DNA of 64,000 nucleotides, from contig JAIFAC010000283.1 of NCBI GenBank assembly GCA_026545765.1, positions 62,001 to 126,000 on the forward strand. Direction: 5' to 3'. The position numbers were made by a program, and so were the translations under genes. Positions 42,847 through 56,800 of this stretch are shown here, piece after piece (position 1 is the stretch's first letter; every line of letters starts with the position of its first letter). The stretch comes from Plantago major. Lineage: Eukaryota > Streptophyta > Magnoliopsida > Lamiales > Plantaginaceae. Under the pieces are notes generated by a model, which saw nothing but the letters and a program-made list of their open reading frames with translations, made no database searches and was not told the origin of the DNA.

Positions 42847-44882
42847 TGTCACGCCCCAAAACCAAATCGCTTTGGCACGACCGGCCGTCTATCGTGAGAT
42901 GGGCTCACACCAAGACGAAGCCTAACTTTAATCCTTAACATACATAAATATCTCGGAGTGGTACAACAGAGCATCTAAATATCCATCAAGTCCTCACAAC
43001 AATTACAAATCTCCAGTACATAACAATTTCAGTAGTACAAATCGTCTACTACACTACAAACCTCAGAGTACGCAACTGCTACTAAAAGTCTTCACAAAAT
43101 CCAGCATCCGTCTACCGTCTCCACTCCAAAGAATCTCCGTCCGAATCACTTACTAAATATCTAAAAAAAAAATGTGTAAGGGTGAGCTCCTGCCACTTTT
43201 ACCCGGATCAAGTACATATGAAAAGTATACATATATATACACTCCTTTTTATATCAAACATAGTCGAAAATCATTTGCATGGAACACATGTCACAATACA
43301 CAATTCACATTTAGCTTGAATCAAATATACACTACGGCCACTAGTATAAGTCCGGTGACACAGAGGTCGGCTTTCACATAACATAACCCCCAACATATGT
43401 GGTCCAAATACCCCTTAACACATAAAGGTCCAAACATATAACATAAGGGAGTACTTCAAAGCACGACAACCCCTTAACACATAAGGGTCCAAACATTTCA
43501 TAGGCATATCGATGAGCATAAACGTATGTACACATAATCCATGCTTTATCCAATCACTTTCGCAAAATCACATACACAAGGAAAACATTTATGGGATATA
43601 CATACTTGATCCTATTTTTGAAAAGACTATTATACCAAGTCCCATTACTTGATACAATAACCACAAGTTGTTTGTCAATAAAAACAATACGTATAATTTT
43701 ACAATACGAAAAATAGAAGCAAAAGTGACACGAGTTCCCCTTACATCAAGGACGATACGAATCCAAGTCAACTTAAATAATCCGCAAAACCAACCATTAG
43801 CTTGCACATCGAATCTCCAATAGTCACCATAAACCACAAATCCTCCAAAGAACCAATCACAAACTCCGTCTAGTCTTTACTACGGTTTTAAAGGTCGAAA
43901 TTGAGGAATTATGGTAACAAGGGCAAAACGGTAATTTTCTGGAGCTAGGAAAAATAGGATAAAAATGTAGAAGGGCAAAATTATGATTCTATAACGTTCA
44001 GGGGCAAAATGGTAATTTAAACGGGTCGAAAAATAGGCTGGAATAAAAGATACAAAATTTGGCAGCACTAAGGTTCGAACCACTGACCTGCAGGTTGACA
44101 ATCAATCAACAAACAAACTAGGCTAGACACCGGATTATTATAGACTCAGCAGAAAACAATATATTACCGCATGATGGCAACTTCTGTAGATAAGGTGCGA
44201 GTCAGGGGCAAAATAGGTATTTACGGGTGGCTGGGGCAAAACTAAAATAAGCTAAAACTCGTCAAATTGCGCAGGAGGTCCCTAGCTCCTTCAAATTCCC
44301 AAAAGCAAGGGTTTTAACTTTCAGAAAACCTCAAATCAGTCCCTGTTGATTATGAAAACTTCCAACTCCATGAAACCCGACCAGAACAGCACGAGATTAC
44401 CACCAATCAACTCCATAACCTGCCCTCTAGTCTAATCGATCACCAAAAAGGTCCAAACAACACAAATCAGTCCAATAATTCTCGCGATTAGGATTCTCAA
44501 TTTTTGTTTCTGATTTCGTGACTTCAAAATTCCACAACACATCGATTTCGATCTTGAACTCATCCTACCAAGGTCGATTGGAGGAGATTAGGGGTTAGGC
44601 GTGAGGCAGAGAGGTGATTGGTGGGCGATGGTGGCGGAACGAGAAGAAGAAGAAGACGGGAAGAGAACGGCCAGAAAAGGTGAAGAAAGAGACGTAACAA
44701 AAGATAGCCAGGTAACCCAATAAATAAACCTAATGGGCTTTTAGTAATTGGGCATTTTACTCCCGTTCATCAACCATAATTCATCTCGTTTCAATTTTCG
44801 ATAAAGAACTCAAGTTCAAACGATTTATTTCCTCAAAAGCAAATTCAAATTGACGCTTCAAAAGAATTTCCGGGATTTTACA
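42847..44882 (-). repeat. LTR B (2036 bp)
   Basis: It has the same ends as A and C but is clearly more diverged. It contains a tRNA-like TTCGAACCACTGACCTGCAG at about 44072-44092 and repeated GGGCAAAA.GGTAATTT phrases. Confidence 0.85.
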
Positions 44883-45342
44883 TCCTCCCCTCCTTAAAAG
44901 AAGTTTTGTCCTCAAAACTGAAAATCCACTACGCTTCCAATGCACGACTTTTATAAACTTTCAAATCCTCGAATCACCTACTTTGTTCTAATACCTTTCA
45001 CCTTGTCCAGAAATCTCATCGACAAGTTCGTACTCCATATCTAAAGTTCAATACCACTTTTGGCATCTCACTCGGAAAAACCATACTTCGACAAATCCAC
45101 CATAATCTTCCAATCAACACAAACATATCACACATACCCCCAACAAATTGAAACCTCACCACTTTCTTCCAATCACAGTCATAAACCTCGAAAAGCCTAA
45201 CCTAAGAACCTCAAAGATTCTTTCCTAGGTTCCTCAAAGATCCTAACATAAGGAGTTTTCCCTTCATCCAAATCGACACTTCACATATTCAAACATGAGA
45301 GCTAGACCCAACAAACCGGAACCTAGGCTCTGATACCACATT

Positions 45343-47302
45343 TGTCACGCACCAAAACCAAATCACAATGACGCGACCGGCCGTCTATCGTGAGATGGGC
45401 TCACGCCAAGACGAAGCCTAACTTTAATCCTCAAATACATAAAAATATCTCGGAGTGGTACAACAGAGCATCTAAAAATCCCATATACAATAATATCACA
45501 AGTCTTCAATACAAAATAACAATCCCAACAGTACAAATATCTTATACAATAGAAATCTCAGAGTCGCAGCACCTCCTAAACAGCCTTCACATATCCGTCA
45601 TCTGACTACCGTCCCAACTCCAAAGTATCTTCGTCCAATCACTTATTAAATATCTAAAAAAAATGTGTAAGGGTGAGCTCCTGGCACTTTTACCCGGATC
45701 AAGTACATACGAAAAGTTTACATACATATACATTCCATTTTTATGTCAAACATAGTCGAAAATCATTTGCATGGAACAATGTCACAATACACAATTCACA
45801 TTTAGCTCGAATCAAATATACACTACAGCCACTAGTATAAATCCGGTGACACAGAGGTCGACTTTCACATAACATAACCCCCAACACATGAGCTCCAAAT
45901 ACCCCTTAACACATAAGGGTCCAAACATATAACATAAGGGAGTACTCCAAAGCACGACAACCCCTTAACACATAAGGGTCCAAACATTTCATAGGCATAT
46001 CGATAAGCATAAACGTACACATAATCCATGCTTTATCAAATCATTTTCACAAAATCGCACACACAACAAAACATTTTATGGGATATACATACTTGATCCT
46101 TTTTTTGAATAGACCATTATATCAAGTCCCATAACATGATATAATAACCATAACTTATTTGTCAATCGAAAACTATACATATAGATTTTATATACGGAAA
46201 ATAGAAGCAAAAGTGTTAAGAGTTTCCCTTACCTCAAGGTCGATACGATTCCAAGTCAAACTTAAATACCCGCAAGATCCTCCAATAGCTTGCAAATCGA
46301 ATCCTCCAAAGTCACTTGACCCTTAAAATCCTCTCAAGCACCACTTATAAACTCCATCTCATCTTTACTACGGTTTTATAGGTCGATATTGAGGAAATAG
46401 GGTAACATGGGCAAAACGGTTATTTTCTGGAGCTAGGATAAATATGATCAAAATATACAAGGGCGTAATTATGGTTCTAAAACGTTCAGGGGTATCATGG
46501 TAATTTTCTGGGTCAAAACAGGCTGGAAATAAAACTAATACAAAATCTGCCTCGATTGAGGTTCAAACAACAGACCTCATGCCTATTGGTCCAAAGCTTC
46601 TGCCACAGCCTTCAGGGTTAGTTATCCTACTCAGTCAATTTACTCAACCGGTCAGTGCGCTCTTTATAGGAATAAATTACAAACAACCCCTACCCATACT
46701 CCAATTCTCAAAAGCGAGTCCTTTAACTTTCTACAGTCTTTCGATTCAGTCCCTGCGAATCGTAAAAGTTTCCAAACTCCATGAAATCGAACCAAACTCC
46801 TCCAAATCCAAGCAAGGGCTACGGGAATCAATTAGCCATCACTCCATCTAGTCTAATCGATCAAGAAACAGTCCAAACCACCACAAATCAGTCCAATAAT
46901 TCGCGAAATTGGTTTCCCTATCTCTTGTTTCTTTTTCGCGATCCAAACCCTCAATCTTCAATCGATTCCGGTCCGAAATTCCATGCGGCTCTAGTGACAA
47001 CGGGCTGGAGAAGGACTACATCGAAGGAGGCGGCTATGGTCGGGAGGTGGTGGACGGAACAAATCAGAGAGAAAGAAGAGGACGGCAACAGTAGAAAAGA
47101 AGAAGAAGAAAGAAAGGAAACAACCAACATAAATAAATAAACCTAAATGGATTTTAGTAATTGGGCCTTTTACTCCCGTTCATCAACCGCAATTCATCTC
47201 GAGCCCAATTAGTTTCTCGTATATCAACTCAAATCCAAATAATTTCTCCTCTCCAAAATAAATTCAAATGGACGGTCCAAAAATAAATTCCGGGTTTTTA
47301 CA
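45343..47302 (-). repeat. LTR C (1960 bp)
   Basis: It starts TGTCACGCACCAAAACC and ends CCGGGTTTTTACA at 47302, followed by the right TATAT. Over the first ~600 bp it matches LTR A with only a handful of differences. Confidence 0.87.
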
Positions 47303-47307
47303 TATAT
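47303..47307 (+). repeat. Target-site duplication, right copy (TATAT)
   Basis: It matches 41744-41748. Confidence 0.7.
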
Positions 47308-49900
47308 GCAGTTTGATATGATCTCACCTTTGTCTAAATCATTGGAAAAGATATGTTCAAAGTCATGGAAGACCTCGAGTCCACTTCTTCTTCCGTCACC
47401 TGCACGCTAAAATGGATCAACATTTAAGTAGTACATATGATGAAATAATCTGCCAAATTTAAAGCCTTAATTACAGTTAATTGAAAGAGAATAGAAGACC
47501 TGAAATCATGAAAGGGCAAACATCATGTTGAAATGATAAAGGTGGACACGATAATTGGGAGATTGGAGTTGAAGAATTTTAATCAAAAGCGGTAGTTAAT
47601 TTACATATACAACCTTAATCGCCCATTTTGTGATGGGATATCGAGGGTAGAACCGGAAAGTATATTATTGGTGTTACAACCGCCCTTACCTTGGAAAGTG
47701 ATAAATTTAGCCTCCACTATTCTCGATTATTTCATCTAAAGAGTAGTCACTTCTTCACCATTTAAAGAGTCGATAGGTTATTATTGTAAAAGTACACAAA
47801 ACTACCTCTTGTGAGGGAGAATCACTTTCTTTTAGAAGTAGTATAGATGACCTTCAATTGTTTGGTACTTCAAAAGTATTCAAGTACTGGTTCGACTTAA
47901 TTCATCATAAAATTTTAATTCCCCCTAATTCCTATTTTTTTTTAAATTAATTTTTTAGGAAATGGACTAACTACAGCACTTTTGGAATGAATGTGGTGAG
48001 GACGTTAAATGAAACTTATGTGTCACATCGCACTCAAAGGACGGTCAAGCAAAAAGCGTGTTGATCCGTTAGCTCACAATATTTTTAATAACATAGTTTC
48101 ATTGCTCATAGACTAAATTGAAATATTTTTCTAAATTCAATATTTTTTCAATCGATTCAAAGAATACGAGGTTTAGCAAAATTACCACATTAGAAACCGA
48201 TTTCTTGAAACATGTAAACTTAGATGGAACACCTACCGATCCTTGGGGACGAGCCACTTCCCGAGAACATCTATTCATTGTAAATTGCACACTTGATGTC
48301 AATCCCGAGATGTATTATCACTATCGTGGTAATCTCTAACCTAGATATCGGCCAGGATTAAATATTTATTTTAAAATATATTATTAGTTTACTAATCAAG
48401 CAAATAACATTTATGTAGGACGATTTTTTTGAACATAAGCGTGTTGACTCAATTGAGAATACTTTAGTAAAATGATAGAAGGTAAACACCAAGACTCCAA
48501 GCACGCACATTACTTATTCCGACTTATGTATGATAAAGTTGAATATAGAAATGAGGACTTGGCTTGCTTCAAGAGACGATAGAAACATTTGAGGGTGTTT
48601 ATATCTTACAACGTAGATATAAGTCGAGAGGAAGCTTGTATGAACGGCTTCCCTATGGATTATCGAGGAGTGGATTCCATAAAATTCTCCAAATGTGCAA
48701 AGCATTATATGAAATATTATAGCTTATTAATGTCCTTGCTTTCATTATTTCATACTAACTCTTTTAAATAAGTATATTATATTGTATAGAATCAAAACTT
48801 ATTTTCAAAACACAAAGATGCGTCACGAAAAGAGTTATTTAACAAAGTGAAGTCTCAATGAGCATATTTACAGTACATTCGCCAAATTGAAATCAAGTAA
48901 TATGATGATTTTCCTAGAGATGGGGGTTTAAAAATTGTTAAAAGTAATCATTTGTGTAGATATACTTTCAGGAGTCTTAAAAATTCATGTTTAGTCTAGC
49001 CAAATGTTGAATTCATTAGAAAGCATGATTGTTCACTCATAGAAGATTTAGGCAAGGTGCAAGGTTTAAGAAGATTGATGCCCCTACTAAGATGGCCTTA
49101 GGAGTATCAGATCGAGCCACGCTTGACAAATATAATTTAGGTGATCTAAATTAAACAAAGTGAATTTTTAATATTGTTATAGATACTATGTTATGTTTAA
49201 CTTTTAATTTGTTCAATTCATATTATTCTACTTCCTCCTCCTGGGAATAGCTTTCCACTGTGACTTTTTTCAGTCAAGCTTTTTGTTAGAAATATCTGTT
49301 TAGATTTTGATCAGCAACCTAATGACTTATCTTAGCTCAGAAAGGTGATTAGTACTCTTGGTTCACTTGAACACTGTAAAAGAGGAAACTCACTAAGTAT
49401 GATAGTCTAGCAAATCTTGTATAGGATGTTAGGTCTCGAAATGTAATTTTTATTTTATGAAGAAGACCAAGAAGAAGGCATCGAGCAGGAAAAGTTCAAC
49501 GGATTTGAAGATTTGAAGACTGCACAAGATTGCTGAAGACAAAGGTTTTTCAGATACCTATATCCAGATATCTTGAAGAAACAAGTGTTTCAAAACACAA
49601 GTGTTGCAAAAGATATATGAGAATAAAAGGTTTCTGAGACGAGGAAAGTGCTCACAGATATCTACACTCAGATACCTTGACACAAGTTATGTTTCTGAAA
49701 AGAAATATATTATAACAAGTTGTTTCAACAAGTGGTATCTCAAGTGGCACTACAGGACAAAGTATAGTACAATGCATTAAATGCGCGGACAAAGATGTCT
49801 GAACAAAAACGGTAGCTTCTGAAGAAGAAGACAAACGTACTACAGTACTATACTCAAATATCAATGGTTTGAAATTGAGTTAAGCCTAACAGATACTATT
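47308..49900. other. Unassigned spacer with eroded protein-like stretches
   Basis: No family is recognised. Plus-strand frames at 48118-48339 (LDGTPTDPWGRATSREHLFI) and about 48500-48720 (YNVDISREEACMNGFPMDYR) look protein-like, as does 48900-49100 across stops (LIEDLGKVQGLRRLMPLL), but no start, splice signals or known motif ties them together. From about 49440 to 49900 the sequence has loosely repeated CAGATACCT/CAGATATCT and AAGTGTTTC words, reminiscent of an untranslated or LTR region. Both observations are weak. Confidence 0.35.
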
Positions 49901-49905
49901 CAAAC

Positions 49906-50756
49906 TGTTGATACGGACATGTGTCCAATCCGTTAAGGGCGCCATAGAGCGTTTTCTAAAGCGCATCAAGGCTGAGATAGCCAATTCAATGCTAGTCCGA
50001 CCTTCAAATGGTCCGACATAAAGGAAAGCATCTCAGGTCAACTAGTATTTACAAGTCAGCATGCCATCTCAGCTAGGTCCGACCAAACTAGGTGGATGAC
50101 TTTCGAACCTGACAAAAGGTCACATGGTCCTTCCAAGTACCACAAACTGTCAGTCCTAAGATGCTAAACGGACTGGACGAGAGAATCTCGGATGCCACCA
50201 TCGCAAAGAAGACCAAACGATATAATGTAACCATCGAGATACTTCAAAGGAACTCTAGTTTAGACACCTCGAGTCTAAAGCCGATCAACCAAGATACAGA
50301 TCCGTCTGAGACTTACATGGACCCAACGTATTTTAACATTATTCTCGGAGGAAAGGTCCAAAGTACCTCTCGTGCCTATTAATTAGTATCAGACATTATT
50401 CACTAATGGGCCATGGGCCAAAGGTAGCATTGGTGTCCAAATCTGAGGTATACACATGGCATCATCTTGTGAGCCACCTCATAAGCATATGATAACTATA
50501 AGTATTGCATACGGTCCAAGACCTTAGAGGAGGCGAGGATAGTGAGAATCCCTAAGTCATAAACACTATCGATTTTATAACCTTCCCCATAACTATTACA
50601 TTGAGAGCTTCCAACTCTCTCTTGAGTAAAGTCTCTTACCGGATTGACATATGCAATCCGGGTAACCCATTCTAACCCCCCACTTAGTCCTTTCTGTACT
50701 CTAGCTCGACCGCTTTGCTTCGGACTTCAAGTAGGAGGCGGTTTTACCCCTCAACA
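49906..50756 (+). repeat. 5' LTR of Tat element 2
   Basis: It is 851 bp and starts TGTTGATACGGACATGTG and ends CCCCTCAACA. A TATAAGTA at 50497-50504 sits where LTR 1 has TATAAATA. The primer site follows directly. Confidence 0.9.
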
Positions 50757-50777
50757 TTTTGGCGCCGTCTGTGGGAA
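50757..50777 (+). other. Primer binding site of Tat element 2
   Basis: It begins TTTTGGCGCCGTCTGTGGGA; TGGCGCCGT is complementary to the 3' end of tRNA-Asp. It is identical over 21 bases to the site of the element at 33608-40789. Confidence 0.9.
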
Positions 50778-50808
50778 TTTTTACAAAAAGTTTCGTGTTT
50801 GAGTTAAG

Positions 50809-53800
50809 ATGATGGCAAGAACAAGACGGACATCACAGACTAGTGCTGCAGGCGTGGGAACTCCACCACCACGCCCACGAGGATGGCCGCCCACCGGGGG
50901 ACGAAGGGCCACTGTGGCTGGAAGGAACGCCGGAAGGAGATATCCGAGTGATGGGCGCACAACCAGCCCATCCTCAGATGAGGGAAGAGACGCTCCGCAC
51001 AGGGGAGCCCAAAGTGTCCCTGAGAATGCCATTCCTACGGACCATGGAGAAGGGGTTGCACGAGTTTCTCCGGCAGAAGCTCAAGGCCCCACTACAGGTC
51101 AACAGTTTACTATGCCCGATGGTCGCGTTGTCCGCACAAATGACCTCGGACTAAGTGAAACCCAGTTTGATAGATTGCTCACAATAATCCAAGGATTCCT
51201 AGGGTCAAACAATGCCCATCCTCAGCAAGTCACTCCGCCAAAGCTACTCCGCTCAAGCAAAGCTCAGATTATCAAGAAACAAAAGATCCGATCCAACAGA
51301 GGCTAGGAATCGATGCCTCAAGAGGATTTATGAACCTTCTAGACCGGCAGCATCTCGCCTCTCAAGTCAGAAGGAAGCCCGAACCAAGGAGAGAGTACCA
51401 AGAAGGGATAATAGCATCCAGAGTTCCGACAAGTACCTCCAGAGATAGAGATCAAGTAGCGTAAATCGCTCCAGTTGGTCCGGAAGATGAACTCCCGCAA
51501 ATGTAGTTGTTCATCCGAGGAGAGAGATCAGATCGCCGACGAGATCTACGCCAAACAGGCTTTGGAGACCCAGATCAATCTCGGACGCTGGTAAAAGACC
51601 ATGAGCAGAGATAACCACTAGTGCCCCAAATCCTCAGGCGATGACATCATGAGGGAGAAGGAAAGAAACAAACTCTGATCATGTGATTCCGAACTCGAAT
51701 ACTATTATGGGATACTTGTCCCGCTGTCACCGACAAGGTACAATAGTAAGACGGATTCCAAGGAATGAGCGATACAAAAGCTCTTACGCTCATCCACTCT
51801 CTCCTGAACGGCATGGATTGGTACACCACTTTGTCGAACAAGTCGATAAGGTCATATGCACCTTTATTCCAAGTTCTCGCACGGCTTGGAAAGTCGAAAA
51901 GAAGAAAGCGCACTGCCGAGCACCGCGGTTATACAATGGGAGCAAGAGGATCTAAGGATCTTCCTAGATCGCTTTCACGCGGAAGTTCTTCGAGTCGAGC
52001 CACACAAGATAAGGAACGGGTCCACACCAGATGCTAATACTTTCAACTCATACCCACGTAAAACTCTCTAGTCAGAAGTGAGGAGGAAAAGCATTCGACG
52101 ACATCCGTGAAGAAGTGATGTATGGAGAGGAGTACCAAGGAACGCTCTTGCAAGAGCTAGTTCCAAGAAAGGAAAGGAGCCGATGAAACAAGAGCAATGC
52201 TGGGGAAATCTCGACGAGGAAGGATCACGTAGATAAGGGTTTCCACAGAGAAAGGCGTCCGAGGAGATACATGATTATACCAGAAACCTCGCTTTATTTT
52301 CATCTTTATTATTATTAAAAAAAACATTATTTTTATTTTGTTATAGCTAATAATGTTCCTAGTGCTTAAATTAATGTTTACTTTTTTTTTTTTATATAGC
52401 TTAATGAGAGTCCAATTTGATTTTAGGACTAAATTTGTACATATTTCCCATTGTACCCCTCACCCTATTCAACTCACTTCCAGTTCAATCAAACTCCTTT
52501 CTTCTTCAGTTTCTTCTTCTTCTTCGTTCCTTTCTCCTTGACCTCTTCTTCCAAATCGGCGCCTTTATCTACGTCGCCCCAACCACCGCCAACTGATTAC
52601 GATCTCAAGCCATAGTTGTCTCTGCCCGATCCCTTCCTCTTCGCTGTCATTTAAGATCGAGGCATACCGTCTTCTTCATCAAGCCATAGTCGTCTCACTC
52701 TGATCGGTAAGATTTCGAACTCGAATTCCGATCTCCTTATTCCAAATTCGCAGTTCTAACTCAACAACGTGATTCTTGGCTTCTTCGTAGTACCGATTAC
52801 AAGGTTTAGAAAGCTTTGATTCGTTTGTTCGTTCGTTCGTGTTCTAGCTCGGGTTCTATTCGCCATTAGGTAAGCATTGTTCTTCTCGTGTTTTAGTCTG
52901 GGATGGGTGTTTGTGTTTCTTATTCGTTTCTTGCTTAAACTCGAATCGTAATTTATGTCCTTCTTCGTTTCTGTGTTGTTGAGTCGACAGTAGACTTGCT
53001 CTGTTCCTAGGTCGAACTATGTCAGTCTCTGTGTGTGGTGGTGTGTCTGAACTGCCTTGTTTTTCTTCCTTTTTTTTTCTGGACAGCCTGCGTGCTGTGT
53101 TGGTTGGGTGTTTGATTATATATTGGTTGTGAATTTTGGATTGATTCAATTACTATGTTGCTATGTTCGATTGTATCTATTTTTTTTTGTTTTGAAATTG
53201 AAATCGCGGTTCCATCTTCTTTGCATGACTTTCATTCTGATCTTGATTACTTGACTGATCTTGTGGTGTTTTTGGTTGCCTGTGCTTATCAGTTACTGTT
53301 CCCTTCCTTCAATACTGGAATTGAGTCTGTTGCTTGCAGTCGACCTGTTCTGTGTGTTATTGTCGATTAATTGTTGTCGCTCTGAGTTCGCTTTGTCTTT
53401 CTTCCTCGTTGCTGTTCAATCTCTTTGATTTGTGTCTCGCGGTGTGTTGTTAGTTGCACCTGTAATTCCGGTTCTCTGGTCGGCTTATGTATTAGTGGAG
53501 AGTCGATTCGACTCTAGGTTGGCAAATGAGTTTGTAATTCTCTCTGTGTCGCTATTTCCTTTACCGAGTCGATTTGGTCCGACTGCCCAACCGCTGTTGC
53601 CGCATCGTTTGGCTTCCACATATTTCGTTATTTTCACTTTAGTGGCTTCTATCCTTCTTCCTCCCTGTGACTTAGATACAATTGCTTGCAAGTAGAATTG
53701 TTTAACTGTATGCAAATGGAACTGTGTTTCTTTAGCTAAATATACATGCCAAGTTGTTTAACAATTTCAGTGGTTGCTTTCAGCATGTTAAATGGTTTTG

Positions 53801-56800
53801 TGAGATTATTGTGATACATATCATACTCTATTATAAACTGGTGCAACATGTGAGAGTCGTTGTCTCTATCTTGCCAACATTTTAAGCTTTATTAGTTGTA
53901 CCTGATAAATGTTTTACTGCTTGGGATTCTCGTGTTAATTGAATTACTATATGGTTCTGGAACTGAATACTAGTTCATGTTGTTGTGTATTAGTTAGATG
54001 AGGACCTGTTGCTTTATCCTCTAGTTTGTTTAACAAGGCTCAATATTTGGTTAGTTATTTAACGTGGTGTTCGTTGTATCATCCTTAATTATGGTGTATG
54101 GCTGTTGAATTGCAAGAGATTAGTCTTCTACGTTTTCTTTGTTCTAAAGGAAACTTGTTTATTTTACCTTGATCTCTATACAGTCTGTTTGATGTTAAAT
54201 TATTTGTACCTTTTGCAATCTTCTGTTTACCTTAAATTTTAATCTAGCGCTTAGATTGGTACATAGTCGTGTTTTTAGCTCATCACTTTTAAGTCTTGGT
54301 TCCGTTAGTAATCTTGCTAAATTATGTGTAATTCTATGCCTAGTCGATTCTACTTGTTTATGCTCGTCAGGGGTTAAAGCGGTATCGTTAAGTTATTTTC
54401 ATGTAAGTGTTAAGTGGTGTTACCTTTATCGTGATTTATGGATCGCTTAGTTTACGAGGTCATCTAAGGTGAGTGTTCTACCCAAAAGTATATGATATTT
54501 GCAAAACTACAAGAAGCTATTTTAATATTATATATATATAGTATCAGATCTCAAACATCATAAATTCATGAAATCAAAGTTCAAAATCAGATCAAATCCT
54601 TTTCTCATGCTTCCGCTTATCTAAAGATATATATGTATACGATTCATGATGATCTTCATTTGATTCTGATCGATTCGCTTCAATCGATATATGCAATTCG
54701 TGGTGGGTTCCTCATCGACATACTGGGCAACAGGTTCCGAGTTGTTCATGAGGTGCCTCGCTACTATCCATGTACGCCAGATGTAAATCGCCGAGGTCTT
54801 CGGGAGTAGTAGGTTCCACCCCGCATCATGGCAGGTATTCGCTTTCGCTTCGACAAAGGTAGCACCGCCTGAGTGATAAGGGCTCGATCGGTTATAAGGT
54901 CGATCGCACTCAACAATAATTTATTCGCTTCATATATGTTTTCTTCATTATTTTTATATTATGATTCGCTTGATTTTAAACCATACTTCGTTATTACATA
55001 ATTCGTTGTTCACTTAGCATGTAACCTCACCGAAGTTTTATCTCACACTTGATTTGTTACCTTCTTGTAGATTTTGAGTTTAGTGGAGGAACGAGACGCG
55101 CTCAAAGAACTCGAGTGAAAGTGGGTTATAAATGGGATTTGTTTTGTAACTTTTATCAGGTACTTGTAAAAATAGTGTTTTCGCAAGTCAACTGTTCACA
55201 TTTCCGCTTCTCAAAGCTTATAGATTGTCTTCCTGTTATTAGTTTAACGCCCTTGTCTTTTTAAAAGTTAGTGAAATTTTCGGGGCGTTACAATACTCGT
55301 CTCAATAGACCAAGATCCGACATCTTGGCGACTATCATTGAGAAGAAGCTGGATGTCCAATGGCCAAAGCCCTCTCATAACAACCGGAAGAATAAGAATG
55401 CAAAGGGGTACTGCAAGTTCCACAAGTGCCGTGGTCACGAGACCGATGATTGTATTCAATTGAAAATAGAGGTTGAACACCTGGTGAGAGAGGGCAAGCT
55501 AAAGGAGCACATCTATACGGATGAGCCCTCCAGGCACGATAGAACGGAGCGAAGGAGGGAGGATAATGCTACAGAACCACCACCCCGTCCGCTATCTTTG
55601 CCACCTCCGCCGACTAACTACGCTACTTATCGGATGGACATCCGCATGATATGGTGATGACATTGAAATGGAGAACCCTTCAGACAACTGAGTGATCAAC
55701 ACCATCAGAGCGGACCATCCTGAGGTGATAGTAGAACGCAAGAGAGCGGATCGCAAAATCTTCGTAATAACGATAGAGCGACGCCGCCCAAATGATTCGG
55801 TACAAACGCTATATCCTTTCGATGATAGCGAGATCCTCCTCCTACTAAGGAGGAGAAGACAAAGGATTATCCTGGATGTTCACCGGTGGTTTCTTTAACC
55901 ATCGCAACTTATCTGCAAACAAGATCCTGTAGACACGGGAGTTCCTCAACATCATCTCCAAATTAGCAATAGATCGATGAACTCGAAGAATCGATATGAG
56001 AGAGTCAACACATCCATATTAGATTCGAGGAGGTAATCCGTCTGCCCTTAGAAGTGTCATACTTCACGTTTCACTTGGGACGCATCCTGCAAGAGTGACA
56101 CAGCAAGTCCATTTTGTAGTGGTGGACTACAATACCATCTTTGGGTGTACATGACTCAATCAATTCCGAGCTATACCTTCCACTCTCCATAATAGGATGA
56201 AGTTCTTAATCCTCTTGAGTCGAGAAGAGGAAGGAAACATCCGTGAAGCTTCGAATGTTATATTATGTCCACAAGAAGGGCGCCCGCCTGTCGACAAATA
56301 CTCACCTCTGACCCGCCAGTTGTTCTTCCGGCCAAAAAGGAGAATTCACAGATTGGAGAAGGGAGCCAGAAGGAAAAGTTTCATAGAACTGTGTGAATCG
56401 AGCCTCAAGAAACTCTCAAGGAAATTGAGATTGTTGTTGGAAACTCGGACAAGAAGACAAGAATCTAACAGACGAAAAGTGAGGTGGAAATGAAACTCAT
56501 CGCTTGTCTCCAGATAAGGATGTGTTTGCGGAGTACCGATGACCTCAAGGGAATAGATCCAAGGATTATGCTCACCGTCTCAACATGGATCCCTCAATTA
56601 AGTATATACGCAAAAGAGGAAGGATTTCATCCGATCAAAGATGCCATCATATCCGCTAAGGTTGATCAATCTCAAAAGGCACATCAAGAGGTCATATTCC
56701 GATTGGGTCAGCAACGTGGTTCGTGGAGAAATCGCCGCAAATGGCGATGTGCAATGATTTCACCAGTTAAACAAGTTCGCATAAAAGATCCATACCCTTT

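Larger units (their letters stand above)
41749..47302 (-). mobile_element. Three-LTR tandem array of a Ty3/Gypsy-like element with minimal internal domains
   Basis: The order is LTR A (41749-42551), internal 1 (42552-42846, 295 bp), LTR B (42847-44882), internal 2 (44883-45342, 460 bp), LTR C (45343-47302). Orientation is minus. Each internal piece has a primer site TGGTATCAGAGCC on the minus strand (42827-42842 and 45322-45338), complementary to initiator-Met tRNA, and a polypurine tract (AAGGAGGGGAGGA, minus strand) next to the following LTR. No coding domain fits in these short internals. A and C are very similar over their shared parts (about 98 % by eye); B is more diverged. TATAT flanks the array. 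LTR ends TGTAAAA...GGGGCGTGACA suggest a chromovirus (Tekay/Del-like) relative, by memory. Confidence 0.82.

Noticed and set aside
44061-44120. A second tRNA-like stretch in LTR B
   Set aside because: Only the B-box-like part is convincing; no A-box lies at the right distance.
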